Assembly (NCBI RefSeq): GCF_050113635.1
Contig: NZ_JBNJLT010000002.1
Span: forward strand, 372,001-436,000
Reading direction: 5' to 3'
Origin: Marinimicrobium sp050113635
GTDB taxonomy: Bacteria > Pseudomonadota > Gammaproteobacteria > Pseudomonadales > Cellvibrionaceae
Length of the DNA stretch: 64,000 nucleotides
In this document: positions 43,276-50,655 of the stretch, piece by piece
Layout of the letters: every line of letters starts with the position of its first letter
How positions within the stretch are numbered: the first letter of the stretch is position 1
Notes under the pieces: generated by a model
What the model was told of the DNA's origin: nothing
Database searches by the model: none
Seen by the model: the letters and a program-made list of their open reading frames with translations, nothing else
Position numbers and translations under genes: made by a program

Positions 43276-43770
43276 TTAGGAGTGAGAAAGCTCGCTCGGT
43301 GGCAAGAACTTCGAACCGCCGAGCACAAAGGACTGGTCGCTATCGACCAGGAAATGGGGCTTGAGGGCACCTCGCCCGAGCAACATGCGGAAAAGCATAT
43401 TTTCCCGGTCGGTCAGGGTAACCTCCGCCGAAAAAGCGGTGTTGCCGAGCATCAGGGTGGTGGCGATCACATAGCGCATTTCCGAGTGACCCCCGGAATC
43501 CGTCACGCGCCGCCGGTCGACGACCGGCGCTTCACACTCCACTTGAACGTGCGTGTCTTTCTGGCGCGGGTGCAGCCCGAAGCGCACCCAGGAGCGCCCC
43601 TCGACCTCGAAAGGCTCGACAAAATAGGCATGCAGCGCACTGGTGCGCGCCCCGGTATCAATTTTGGCCTTGATCTCGATCTGTCCCAAATCCGGCAGCC
43701 GCACCCATTCACGCCAGCCGATCATGGTTTTTTCCTGTTGTTCCACGGTTGAATCTACGCTGTTTGCCAC
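43276..43770 (-). CDS. RimB-like retropepsin-fold protein (ATP-dependent zinc protease family)
   Basis: A 164-residue protein of the COG4067 group, an aspartic-type fold despite the family name. The active motif AKIDTGARTSALHA contains the DTGA signature of retropepsins, and DREN plus LLGRGAL complete the family pattern. In Pseudomonas the homologue (RimB) removes glutamates from the RimK target. The start is GTG at 43770, six bases after GAGG; an ATG at residue 16 is possible. It is followed by rimK after 21 bp. Confidence 0.87.
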   Translation of the reverse strand: MANSVDSTVEQQEKTMIGWREWVRLPDLGQIEIKAKIDTGARTSALHAYFVEPFEVEGRSWVRFGLHPRQKDTHVQVECEAPVVDRRRVTDSGGHSEMRYVIATTLMLGNTAFSAEVTLTDRENMLFRMLLGRGALKPHFLVDSDQSFVLGGSKFLPPSELSHS

Positions 43771-43981
43771 ACATTGCCTCTCTGTTATTGCCGTCTGTGA
43801 TTACCGCCTGTCATTACCACCTGCAATTGCGACGTGATACCCACGATCACCAACATTTTAGACGACGGCAAATTTTTTTTGCTTTGTCATCCCCACCCTC
43901 TGTGATAAATAGCGCCAAATGCACTCGGGATCTGTTTGACAGCCTCTGTGCGCATTGTCATTGCTTATGCTGGAGATGTCT

Positions 43982-44185
43982 ATGGCCGTTAATATTGATC
44001 ATTCCGACGACGATTCCGACTTCCTTCCGGAAGAGGCGGAAAACGATGAGGGGCAGCCGAAACTGAGTGGCCGGGAGGCCAATCAGCACATTTTGGATAT
44101 GCGTCGCAAGATCGAGGATCGTCTGGAGCGCCGCCGCTTAAAGGACGAGCTGGGATGCGACGACCTCTGGGAACTGGACGCCTAA
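43982..44185 (+). CDS. PA3496-family small acidic protein
   Basis: A 67-residue protein with an acidic N terminus (DHSDDDSDFLPEEAENDEG) and a basic/acidic helix at the C terminus (RRKIEDRLERRRLKDELG) that resembles the PA3496 family, described as putative envelope integrity proteins. No signal or membrane segment is seen. GGAGA lies five bases before the ATG at 43982, which is preferred to a start nine codons earlier. It converges on the LysR gene with 12 bp between stops. Confidence 0.7.
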   Translation: MAVNIDHSDDDSDFLPEEAENDEGQPKLSGREANQHILDMRRKIEDRLERRRLKDELGCDDLWELDA

Positions 44186-44197
44186 GTTCCGTCAGTT

Positions 44198-45067
44198 TCA
44201 GGCCCCACGCTTGCTCTCCCGGGCGTCACGTTCAGGGACAGGGGCCTGTTCCACCATAGTCGGCAGGGCCTGCAAGAGCTGTTGTACTTGAGGCGTGAAC
44301 TCTCGCTCCGTCAGGAAGGTGGCATAGAGGCTGCGGGTAAAGTCTGGAGCGTCCACCACCCGGTGCAAACCGGTAAGTTCCTGGGGCAACCAGACACAGC
44401 CCAGTCCCGCTCTCACCAGGTCAAGCGCGGGTGGCAATTGATCCGTCACCAGGCGCGGCACGTTTTTACCCATTCGCCGCGCCTGGAACAGGGCAAAAGC
44501 CGGCCCCCAATCCACCGAGATATACCCCCGCGCCAGCGCTTCTGAAAAGGTTTCCCGCTCACGGCTGAACAGCTGCAATGGCACCTGACCCACCTTTCGC
44601 CCTTTCAGGTCGGCCTCCCCTGGCAGATCAAACAACAAGACAACGTCCAATTGTCCCGCCCGCAAACGATCCACCAGCTCATTGGTCTGGCAGGCATCGC
44701 AGCGCAGACCGATCTCTGGCAGCATCTCATTCAAACGGCGCGGCCAGCTGGAGAGACAAGACTGCCACAGCGCTGGCAGCGCTCCCAGGCTTGCCCGCGC
44801 CAGTGGCTCCGACTCCTGCGCCAGATCGCGCCGGGCCACGGCCCACCCTTCAAGCAATTGATGGGCATGGGGCAGCAGCCGCTCTCCTTCCGCTGTCATC
44901 TGGATGTTGCCACGCGTGCGATAAAACAAGGAGACGCCCAGGTATTGTTCCAACTGACGTATCCGGGCGCTGACCGCTGCCGGAGTGATAAACAGCTTAT
45001 CGGCGGCGCGACCAAAATGACGGGTGTGGGTCACCTCCAAAAACGTTTTCAGCAGCTCAATATCCAC
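44198..45067 (-). CDS. LysR-family transcriptional regulator
   Basis: A 289-residue LysR regulator. The N-terminal winged helix-turn-helix (about 1-60) begins VDIELLKTFLEVTHTRHFGRAA and contains ITPAAVSARIRQLEQYLGVS. The C-terminal co-inducer domain (about 90-270) has RAGQLDVVLLFDLP and LVRAGLGCVWLPQEL. The start is GTG at 45067 with GGGGA four bases upstream; a longer frame exists but lacks a site. Similar to HdfR/LrhA-like proteins in its helix-turn-helix. The target is unknown. Confidence 0.9.
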   Translation of the reverse strand: MDIELLKTFLEVTHTRHFGRAADKLFITPAAVSARIRQLEQYLGVSLFYRTRGNIQMTAEGERLLPHAHQLLEGWAVARRDLAQESEPLARASLGALPALWQSCLSSWPRRLNEMLPEIGLRCDACQTNELVDRLRAGQLDVVLLFDLPGEADLKGRKVGQVPLQLFSRERETFSEALARGYISVDWGPAFALFQARRMGKNVPRLVTDQLPPALDLVRAGLGCVWLPQELTGLHRVVDAPDFTRSLYATFLTEREFTPQVQQLLQALPTMVEQAPVPERDARESKRGA

Positions 45068-45173
45068 GAGATCCCCTGCATTCGCTGAGCGCGGACACGT
45101 TTGTCCACCTTTGGGGGAATCTAACCGGCCCGTGCCGCGAACGCAAGCACCATTCCACGCAATCACCGGGCAT

Positions 45174-45200
45174 AAAAAAACCGGGCACAAGGCCCGGTTT
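45174..45200 (-). terminator. Rho-independent terminator of the beta-barrel gene
   Basis: On the minus strand an AACCGGGC-CTTGT-GCCCGGTT stem-loop runs into a T tract of seven. It lies 45 bp after the stop of the beta-barrel protein gene. Confidence 0.92.
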
Positions 45201-45244
45201 CAGACGGTGAAACAGTTTTCCGTCGACGAGACAGCGGCACTGTT

Positions 45245-45949
45245 TTAGAAGCGCACCGCCGCACCAATGGTAAAGGTGTCACCCGCGAAGTCGGAGTCGG
45301 TGTAAGCCAGACGGCCACTCACGTACTCGGTGAAAAACTTCTCGGTGCGCAACGTAAACTGGTCATCGCCAAAGTTATCGGTGGCGGCCGCACCCACGCT
45401 CCAGGTACGATCAAAGTAAAAGTCAGCGCCTACAGACACATAATCATCGTAGTCACCATCATAGTACTGACCTTCCAGGTTGATAAAGTTACCACCGCCC
45501 AGGCTGGTCACATACTTGGCCGCAATGTTGGCGTCATAACCATCGTCGGAAAATTCTGTAGTCACCAGCAGGCCATCAATCGGCGTCAGACCGAGCGTGG
45601 CATAAACCGTGGTGTCGTCGTCATTGCCATAGTCCCAACGGCTGATACGGGCACCAACGTAAAACATGGTGTCGGGAATATACAGTTCACCGCCAACGGT
45701 CAGCGCATCAAAGTCGTCAGCCGCCGCTGCATAAACGTTGGTGGAACGCTCCAGGAAGGCCGCTTCGGCCAATGGATGGTTACGGGTTTGAACCGGGTTG
45801 AAGTGGAACTCACCGTACATGCCGAAAGCGCCATCGCCATGCTCAACATCGGTGTAGCTTGCACCCACTTCTGCCTGATAGGGAGCGGCAACGGCAAGCC
45901 CGGAGGACGCGGCCAATACAGTGGCCACCGCGAGAGATTTCATTTTCAT
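45245..45949 (-). CDS. Putative outer-membrane beta-barrel protein (porin-like)
   Basis: A 234-residue exported protein: signal peptide MKMKSLAVATVLAASSGL ending AVAA, then alternating beta-strand pattern with many Asp, Tyr and Gly (SYTDVEHGDGAFGMYGEF, DGDYDDYVSVGADFYF). The C-terminal strand ends in AAVRF with the terminal Phe typical of outer-membrane barrels. The size suggests about eight to ten strands. I do not recognise a specific family beyond the general putative-porin type. AAGGAG precedes the ATG at 45949. Upstream lie a 21-bp hairpin and tandem 15-bp repeats, then a strong terminator follows. Confidence 0.8.
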   Translation of the reverse strand: MKMKSLAVATVLAASSGLAVAAPYQAEVGASYTDVEHGDGAFGMYGEFHFNPVQTRNHPLAEAAFLERSTNVYAAAADDFDALTVGGELYIPDTMFYVGARISRWDYGNDDDTTVYATLGLTPIDGLLVTTEFSDDGYDANIAAKYVTSLGGGNFINLEGQYYDGDYDDYVSVGADFYFDRTWSVGAAATDNFGDDQFTLRTEKFFTEYVSGRLAYTDSDFAGDTFTIGAAVRF

Positions 45950-45984
45950 AAGAGCTCCTTTTACTGACATCAAAAGTTCCAACA

Positions 45985-46005
45985 GCTGGTGAGGGATTCA
46001 CCAGC
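45985..46005. promoter_or_regulatory. 21-bp hairpin upstream of the beta-barrel gene
   Basis: GCTGGTGA and TCACCAGC are exact inverted copies around GGGAT, 36 bp before the start of the barrel gene. It may be an operator or a structured leader. Confidence 0.45.
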
Positions 46006-46027
46006 CCAAAATTCACTGGCGAGCATT

Positions 46028-46057
46028 CATCACTTCGCCATACATCACTTAGCCATA
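46028..46057. repeat. Tandem 15-bp direct repeat upstream of the beta-barrel gene
   Basis: Two adjacent copies, CATCACTTCGCCATA and CATCACTTAGCCATA, differ at one base. They lie about 80-110 bp before the start codon. Adjacent direct repeats of this kind are often activator sites. Confidence 0.6.
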
Positions 46058-46184
46058 ATTTCGCCAAGTCATAGGGTTACCAAACCATACGACAGGCAAA
46101 CGACACGTATTTTAACGACCACGAAACAGTTTGTCACAAGCATTGCGCACTTTTGGTGCGCAGTTCACAAATACATCAACATTT

Positions 46185-46997
46185 TCACAACGAGCAATCG
46201 CATTCAAACCGCTGCTGGTCTTCCAGTCGTAGCGCGGTCAATGTGCCGCCCCACACACAACCGGTATCGAGTGCAAACACATTGGGCACATCCACACGCC
46301 CTTCCAGCGCTGCCCAATGGCCAAATAAAATCCGGTGTTCACGAGACTTGCGACCGGGGTGAGCAAACCAGGGAGCAAAGCCAGCCGGGTGTGTGCCCAA
46401 GCCTCCTTTACTGCTCAGGTCCAGTTCGCCATCGGCGGTGCAAAAGCGCATGCGCGTAAAATAATTGGTAATCAGTCGCAACCGATCCATGCCATAAAGT
46501 TTGTGTTTCCACACGCGGGGTTCATTGCCGTACATGTGTGCCAGAAAGTCATCCACCTGTCGACTTTGCAAGACCGCCTCCACCTCACGAGCATGAGCTT
46601 TTGCCCGGTCAAGCGACCACGGTGGCGGTATGCCCGCATGCGTCATTACATAGCCCAGGGACACATCGTGGTGGAGCAGCGGGCAGTGCCGAAGCCAGTC
46701 CATCCACTCGGGGTGTTCGTCGTGCCCGAGAATATCTTCGAGAGTGTCTTTGCTGTTAGGAGCGCGATGGCCTCGCGCTACCGCCAGCAGGTGCAAATCG
46801 TGATTCCCGAGTACAACGATCGTCCTGTGTCGGAGCCGATACAGAAATTCCAGCGTTTCACAGGAACTCGGCCCGCGATTAATCAGGTCGCCCGCAATCC
46901 ACAAGTGATCCGCAGCGGGATCAAAGTTCACTTGCTCAAGCAATCGTTTCAGGGGCTCAAGGCAGCCCTGAATATCGCCGATGGCGTAAGTACTCAT
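46185..46997 (-). CDS. apaH: Diadenosine tetraphosphatase
   Basis: Splits Ap4A into two ADP, and removes Np4-type caps from RNA in relatives. The 270-residue metallophosphatase shows YAIGDIQGCLEPLKRLLEQ, DHLWIAGDLINRGPSS, VVLGNHDLHLLAVARG and HAGIPPPW. The ATG at 46997 follows GGGAGA by four bases. It is the last gene of the lptD-surA-pdxA-rsmA-apaG-apaH run. Confidence 0.97.
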   Translation of the reverse strand: MSTYAIGDIQGCLEPLKRLLEQVNFDPAADHLWIAGDLINRGPSSCETLEFLYRLRHRTIVVLGNHDLHLLAVARGHRAPNSKDTLEDILGHDEHPEWMDWLRHCPLLHHDVSLGYVMTHAGIPPPWSLDRAKAHAREVEAVLQSRQVDDFLAHMYGNEPRVWKHKLYGMDRLRLITNYFTRMRFCTADGELDLSSKGGLGTHPAGFAPWFAHPGRKSREHRILFGHWAALEGRVDVPNVFALDTGCVWGGTLTALRLEDQQRFECDCSL

Positions 46998-47021
46998 GTT
47001 GTCTCCCAACGGTTCACAGCG

Positions 47022-47393
47022 TTAGTGAATGGCGTAGGGCGGCACCAGCGCAAACGGGGGAATGGGCACATCGAACACATCGCCATCATCACTTTTCATC
47101 TGATAGGTTCCCTCCATAATACCGGTCTCGGTTTCGAGAATCACACCGCTGGTGTACGTGAAACTTTTACCCGGCGAAAGATAGGGCTGTTCGCCCACGA
47201 CACCGATGCCGCGCACTTCCTGTTGCTTTTCCTCAGCGTCGAGAATAATCCAGTGTCGGCCAATCAGCTGCGCGGCTTCCTCGCCATTATTGGCAATGGT
47301 AATCGTGTAAGCAAACACAAAGCGACGACTGTCCGGTTGGGACTGCTGTTCAATGTAGGCGGGTTTTACGGACACCCGAATGTCTTGGGTCAT
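47022..47393 (-). CDS. apaG: ApaG protein (Co2+/Mg2+ efflux associated)
   Basis: A 123-residue immunoglobulin-fold (DUF525) protein of unclear function. It has VSVKPAYIEQQSQPDSRRFV, FAYTITIANNGEEAAQLIGR, HWIILDAEEKQQEVRGIGVVGEQP and FTYTSGVILETETGIMEGTY. The start at 47393 has GGAG upstream; the frame extends far beyond but not as ApaG. It stands between rsmA and apaH. Confidence 0.95.
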   Translation of the reverse strand: MTQDIRVSVKPAYIEQQSQPDSRRFVFAYTITIANNGEEAAQLIGRHWIILDAEEKQQEVRGIGVVGEQPYLSPGKSFTYTSGVILETETGIMEGTYQMKSDDGDVFDVPIPPFALVPPYAIH

Positions 47394-47479
47394 GCGCCAA
47401 TATACTCCAGTTCGACAAAGGCACCGAGTCGAGCTTTCGAAGCCCGCACCGGTGTTTGGGAAAGCGTTCGGAAATGGCG

Positions 47480-48328
47480 TTATTGTGGGGGCACGGCCAC
47501 CGAATTCAAGGCATCCAGTGCGTTGGAAAGCGTTACATAATCGTCCAGCGACAGTGCTTCGGGCCGCAACGATGTGTCCACCGGTAAATCCGACATCTGT
47601 TCGGCGGGCACCCACTGCTTAAGGGCATTACGCAAGGTTTTACGCCGCTGTTGAAAGGCGATATTGACCAGCGTCGACAAGGTGGAGAAATTGTTGGCAG
47701 TCACCGGCCGTCGCGCATGGGGCGTCAGGCGTACCACGGCAGAATCCACCTTCGGCGCTGGATCAAACGCCGAGGGAGGCACTTCCAGTAAAGGCGCCAC
47801 TTCGCAGTCGTACTGCACCATGATGCCGAGACGCCCATAGGCTTTTTCACCGGGACCGGCGGCGAGCCGCTTCACCACTTCTTTTTGCAGCATGAAGTGC
47901 ATGTCTTTTACCTGGCCACTAAACGACAACAGGTGAAAAATCAAAGGAGTGGAGATGTTGTAGGGAAGATTCCCGACGATACGAAGCGGTCGGCCTTCTG
48001 TACCCAACGGCGCAAAATCGAACTTGAGCGCATCCGCCTCGTAAAGCCGAAAGTCGGGGTGACGCTCAAACTGCACACGCAGCCAGGGCACAAGATCACG
48101 GTCAAGCTCGATAACACGCAGTTGCTCAGCACGATCCGCAAGGCGCGCGGTAAGTGCGCCGCGACCGGGCCCGATTTCCACAATGCACTCACCGGGCTGC
48201 GGGTTAACCGCACTGACAATGCTGTCCACGATATGCTCATCGATCAGAAAGTTTTGGCCAAACCGCTTTCGCGCCCGGTGCGGTGCTTCCCGATTGCTGT
48301 TGGTGTGACGATTATCCGTGGCACTCAT
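47480..48328 (-). CDS. rsmA: 16S rRNA dimethyladenosine transferase
   Basis: Dimethylates A1518 and A1519 of 16S rRNA using S-adenosylmethionine. The 282 residues show RKRFGQNFLIDEHIVDSIV, CIVEIGPGRGALTARLAD (SAM loop) and RIVGNLPYNISTPLIFHLL (NLPY catalytic motif). The ATG overlaps the pdxA stop by 4 bp (ATGA). Confidence 0.97.
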   Translation of the reverse strand: MSATDNRHTNSNREAPHRARKRFGQNFLIDEHIVDSIVSAVNPQPGECIVEIGPGRGALTARLADRAEQLRVIELDRDLVPWLRVQFERHPDFRLYEADALKFDFAPLGTEGRPLRIVGNLPYNISTPLIFHLLSFSGQVKDMHFMLQKEVVKRLAAGPGEKAYGRLGIMVQYDCEVAPLLEVPPSAFDPAPKVDSAVVRLTPHARRPVTANNFSTLSTLVNIAFQQRRKTLRNALKQWVPAEQMSDLPVDTSLRPEALSLDDYVTLSNALDALNSVAVPPQ

Positions 48329-49335
48329 GCCTGATCCCCAAAGCGGGCCGCGGCCATTAAACCGGCGTACGTCAGTGCGGTGGCCAGGCTGCCACCGTCT
48401 ACCTGCCCGGTGCCCGCCAAATCCAGCGCTGTGCCGTGATCCACCGAGGTGCGAATGATCGGCAGGCCCAGCGTAATATTCACCGCCTGGCCAAAGCCTT
48501 TGTATTTGAGCACGGGCAAGCCCTGATCGTGGTACATGGCCAGCACGGCATCGGCGCTGTCGAGGTGTTTGGGTGTGAACAGCGTATCCGCTGGCAAGGG
48601 ACCAATGAGCGTTTGCCCCCGCATACGCTGTTTTTCGAGCAGCGGCTCAATCAAATCGATTTCTTCTCGCCCGAGGTGGCCGCCCTCTCCCGCATGGGGA
48701 TTGAGCCCGCAGACCAGAATGCGCGGCTTCGAAATGCCAAAATCGCGCTGCAGACCGGAGTGCAAAATATCGAGCACTTCGGTCAGCAATGCCTCATTGA
48801 GTGCATCGGCCACATCACGCAGCGGCAGATGCGTGGTAGCCAGCGCTACGCGCAGTCCTTCGGTGGCAAGCATCATCACCACCCGGGCCGTGCCGGTTTT
48901 GTGAGCCAGGTATTCGGTATGGCCGCTGAAGGCGATGCCGGCCTCGTTAATAATGCCTTTATGCACAGGACCGGTCACCAGCCCCTGAAACGTCCCTTTT
49001 TGACACCCCGCAATGGCTTCATCCAGCGTGTGTAAAACATAGGTGCTGTTTTGCGTGTCCAGTTGACCGGGGGTAACGGCGGCTCGTAACGGCACGGGCA
49101 GCACCGTAATTTCTCCAGCCTCGGGCGGCTGGGGCGCCGCCTGGGGGTCAAGTTCCCGCAGAGTCAGTGGCAATCCCAATTGCCGGGCGCGAGCGCGCAG
49201 CACATCGGGATCGGCAACCACCACGATTTCATCCGTTCTTTTTTGTTGCGCCAACATGACCGCAAGGTCGGGGCCTATACCCGCTGGCTCACCCGGGGTT
49301 AAGGCAAGTCTGAGCGGCGGACGCGGACCCGTCAC
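48325..49335 (-). CDS. pdxA: 4-hydroxythreonine-4-phosphate dehydrogenase
   Basis: NAD-dependent step of pyridoxal phosphate synthesis. The 336 residues have LALTPGEPAGIGPDLAV, VTGPVHKGIINEAGIAFSGHTEYLA in pieces, CGLNPHAGEGGHLGREE and AMYHDQGLPVLKYKGFGQAVN, with the metal-binding histidines. The start is GTG overlapping the surA stop by 4 bp (GTGA). Confidence 0.97.
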   Translation of the reverse strand: MTGPRPPLRLALTPGEPAGIGPDLAVMLAQQKRTDEIVVVADPDVLRARARQLGLPLTLRELDPQAAPQPPEAGEITVLPVPLRAAVTPGQLDTQNSTYVLHTLDEAIAGCQKGTFQGLVTGPVHKGIINEAGIAFSGHTEYLAHKTGTARVVMMLATEGLRVALATTHLPLRDVADALNEALLTEVLDILHSGLQRDFGISKPRILVCGLNPHAGEGGHLGREEIDLIEPLLEKQRMRGQTLIGPLPADTLFTPKHLDSADAVLAMYHDQGLPVLKYKGFGQAVNITLGLPIIRTSVDHGTALDLAGTGQVDGGSLATALTYAGLMAAARFGDQA

Positions 49336-50636
49336 AGTTTTTCTTCCACGTAAACTTCTTCGCGAATCTCTGCCAGCCAGGTTTGCAGCTCTTCGTCAAA
49401 ACGACGCTCGCGCAGCATGTTGGCGGCCTGGTTGCGCTCCATTTGCTGGCTCATATCCTGGTCGCGGCGCTCCTCAACGGTCAGGATGTGCCAGCCGAAA
49501 CGGCTTTTAAACGGCTCGCTGATTTCCCCCACGCCGGTTTCATTCATTACCTGATCAAACGCCGGAACCATTTGCCCCGGCATAGTCCATCCCAGATCCC
49601 CGCCCTGCAGCATTGAGCCGATGTCTTCGGAATTTTCGCGAGCCAGGTCGGCAAAACTTTCCCCGTCCAGAGCGCGCTGGCGCAACTGCTGAAGTTTCTG
49701 CTCCGCCTGCTCATCACTCATGATTTCCGAGGTCTTGATCAGGATGTGACGCGCCTTGGTTTGCTGCACCATGCTGTTTGCCGTTTGGCTGCGGGTTTCA
49801 TGCACTTTAAGGATATGAAAGCCGGCACCACTGCGCACCGGTTCCGACACATCGCCTTCGTTAAGACCCGCGACCACATCGGCAAACAATTCGGGTAACT
49901 GCTCCAGTTTGCGCCAGCCAATCTCACCGCCCTGCAAGGCATTGGCATCGTTGGAGTGGGTAATGGCCATCTGCTCGAAGTCCGCGCCATCCACCAGTTC
50001 CTGCCGAATCGTCCCGGCTTCCTCCCGCGCCTCGTCCACCTCATCACTGCTGGCACCACTGGGCACCGAAATCAGGATGTGGCCGAGGCGGTAATTCGGC
50101 GATGTCGCAAACTTGCCGTCGGTGGAGGCCAGGAAGCTGTCGATGTCCTGCTGGTTAACTTCAATACGACTGTTCACCACCGCCTGCTGGATCTGGTTGA
50201 CCCACATTTCACGGCGAATCTGGTCGCGAAAGCCTTCCAGTGTTTGCCCCTGCCCCTGCAATTCCGCTCGCAATTGCTCCTCGGTCAATTGGTTACTGCG
50301 CATAATATTCTGAACCGTTTGATCCAACTGCTCTTCGGAGACCTCGATGCCATAACGACGTCCCATTTCCATTTGCAGCCGCTCCAGAACGAGCTGGTCC
50401 AGAATCTGTTCGCGCAGAACGCTGTCTGGCGGCAGCTGTTGGTTATTGCCGGACTGGGCGATACGAGCCTTGATCGCCGCCATCCGTTCGTCAAGCTCAC
50501 TCTCCAGCACTACGTCGTCGCCGACAATAGCCACCACCCGGTCCAGCATTTCGGTTTCGGCCTGTGCCCAGGAGCTGGCCAGCGCTAAAAGCAGAGCGAC
50601 GGGAAAAAGGAAACGAAAAAGCCGGTTCACATACAT
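49332..50636 (-). CDS. surA: Periplasmic chaperone and peptidyl-prolyl isomerase SurA
   Basis: Escorts unfolded outer-membrane proteins, including LptD, across the periplasm. The 434 residues have a signal peptide (about 1-26, ending SSWAQA), the SurA N-terminal domain (LDRVVAIVGDDVVLESELDE) and two parvulin domains (about 170-275, RLGHILISVPSGASSDEVDE, and 285-385, ARHILIKTSEIMSDEQAEQK). A C-terminal helix follows. The ATG at 50636 is chosen because the signal peptide begins just after it. It follows lptD by 19 bp. Confidence 0.96.
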   Translation of the reverse strand: MYVNRLFRFLFPVALLLALASSWAQAETEMLDRVVAIVGDDVVLESELDERMAAIKARIAQSGNNQQLPPDSVLREQILDQLVLERLQMEMGRRYGIEVSEEQLDQTVQNIMRSNQLTEEQLRAELQGQGQTLEGFRDQIRREMWVNQIQQAVVNSRIEVNQQDIDSFLASTDGKFATSPNYRLGHILISVPSGASSDEVDEAREEAGTIRQELVDGADFEQMAITHSNDANALQGGEIGWRKLEQLPELFADVVAGLNEGDVSEPVRSGAGFHILKVHETRSQTANSMVQQTKARHILIKTSEIMSDEQAEQKLQQLRQRALDGESFADLARENSEDIGSMLQGGDLGWTMPGQMVPAFDQVMNETGVGEISEPFKSRFGWHILTVEERRDQDMSQQMERNQAANMLRERRFDEELQTWLAEIREEVYVEEKL

Positions 50637-50655
50637 AGCAGTCTTATGTCTCACG

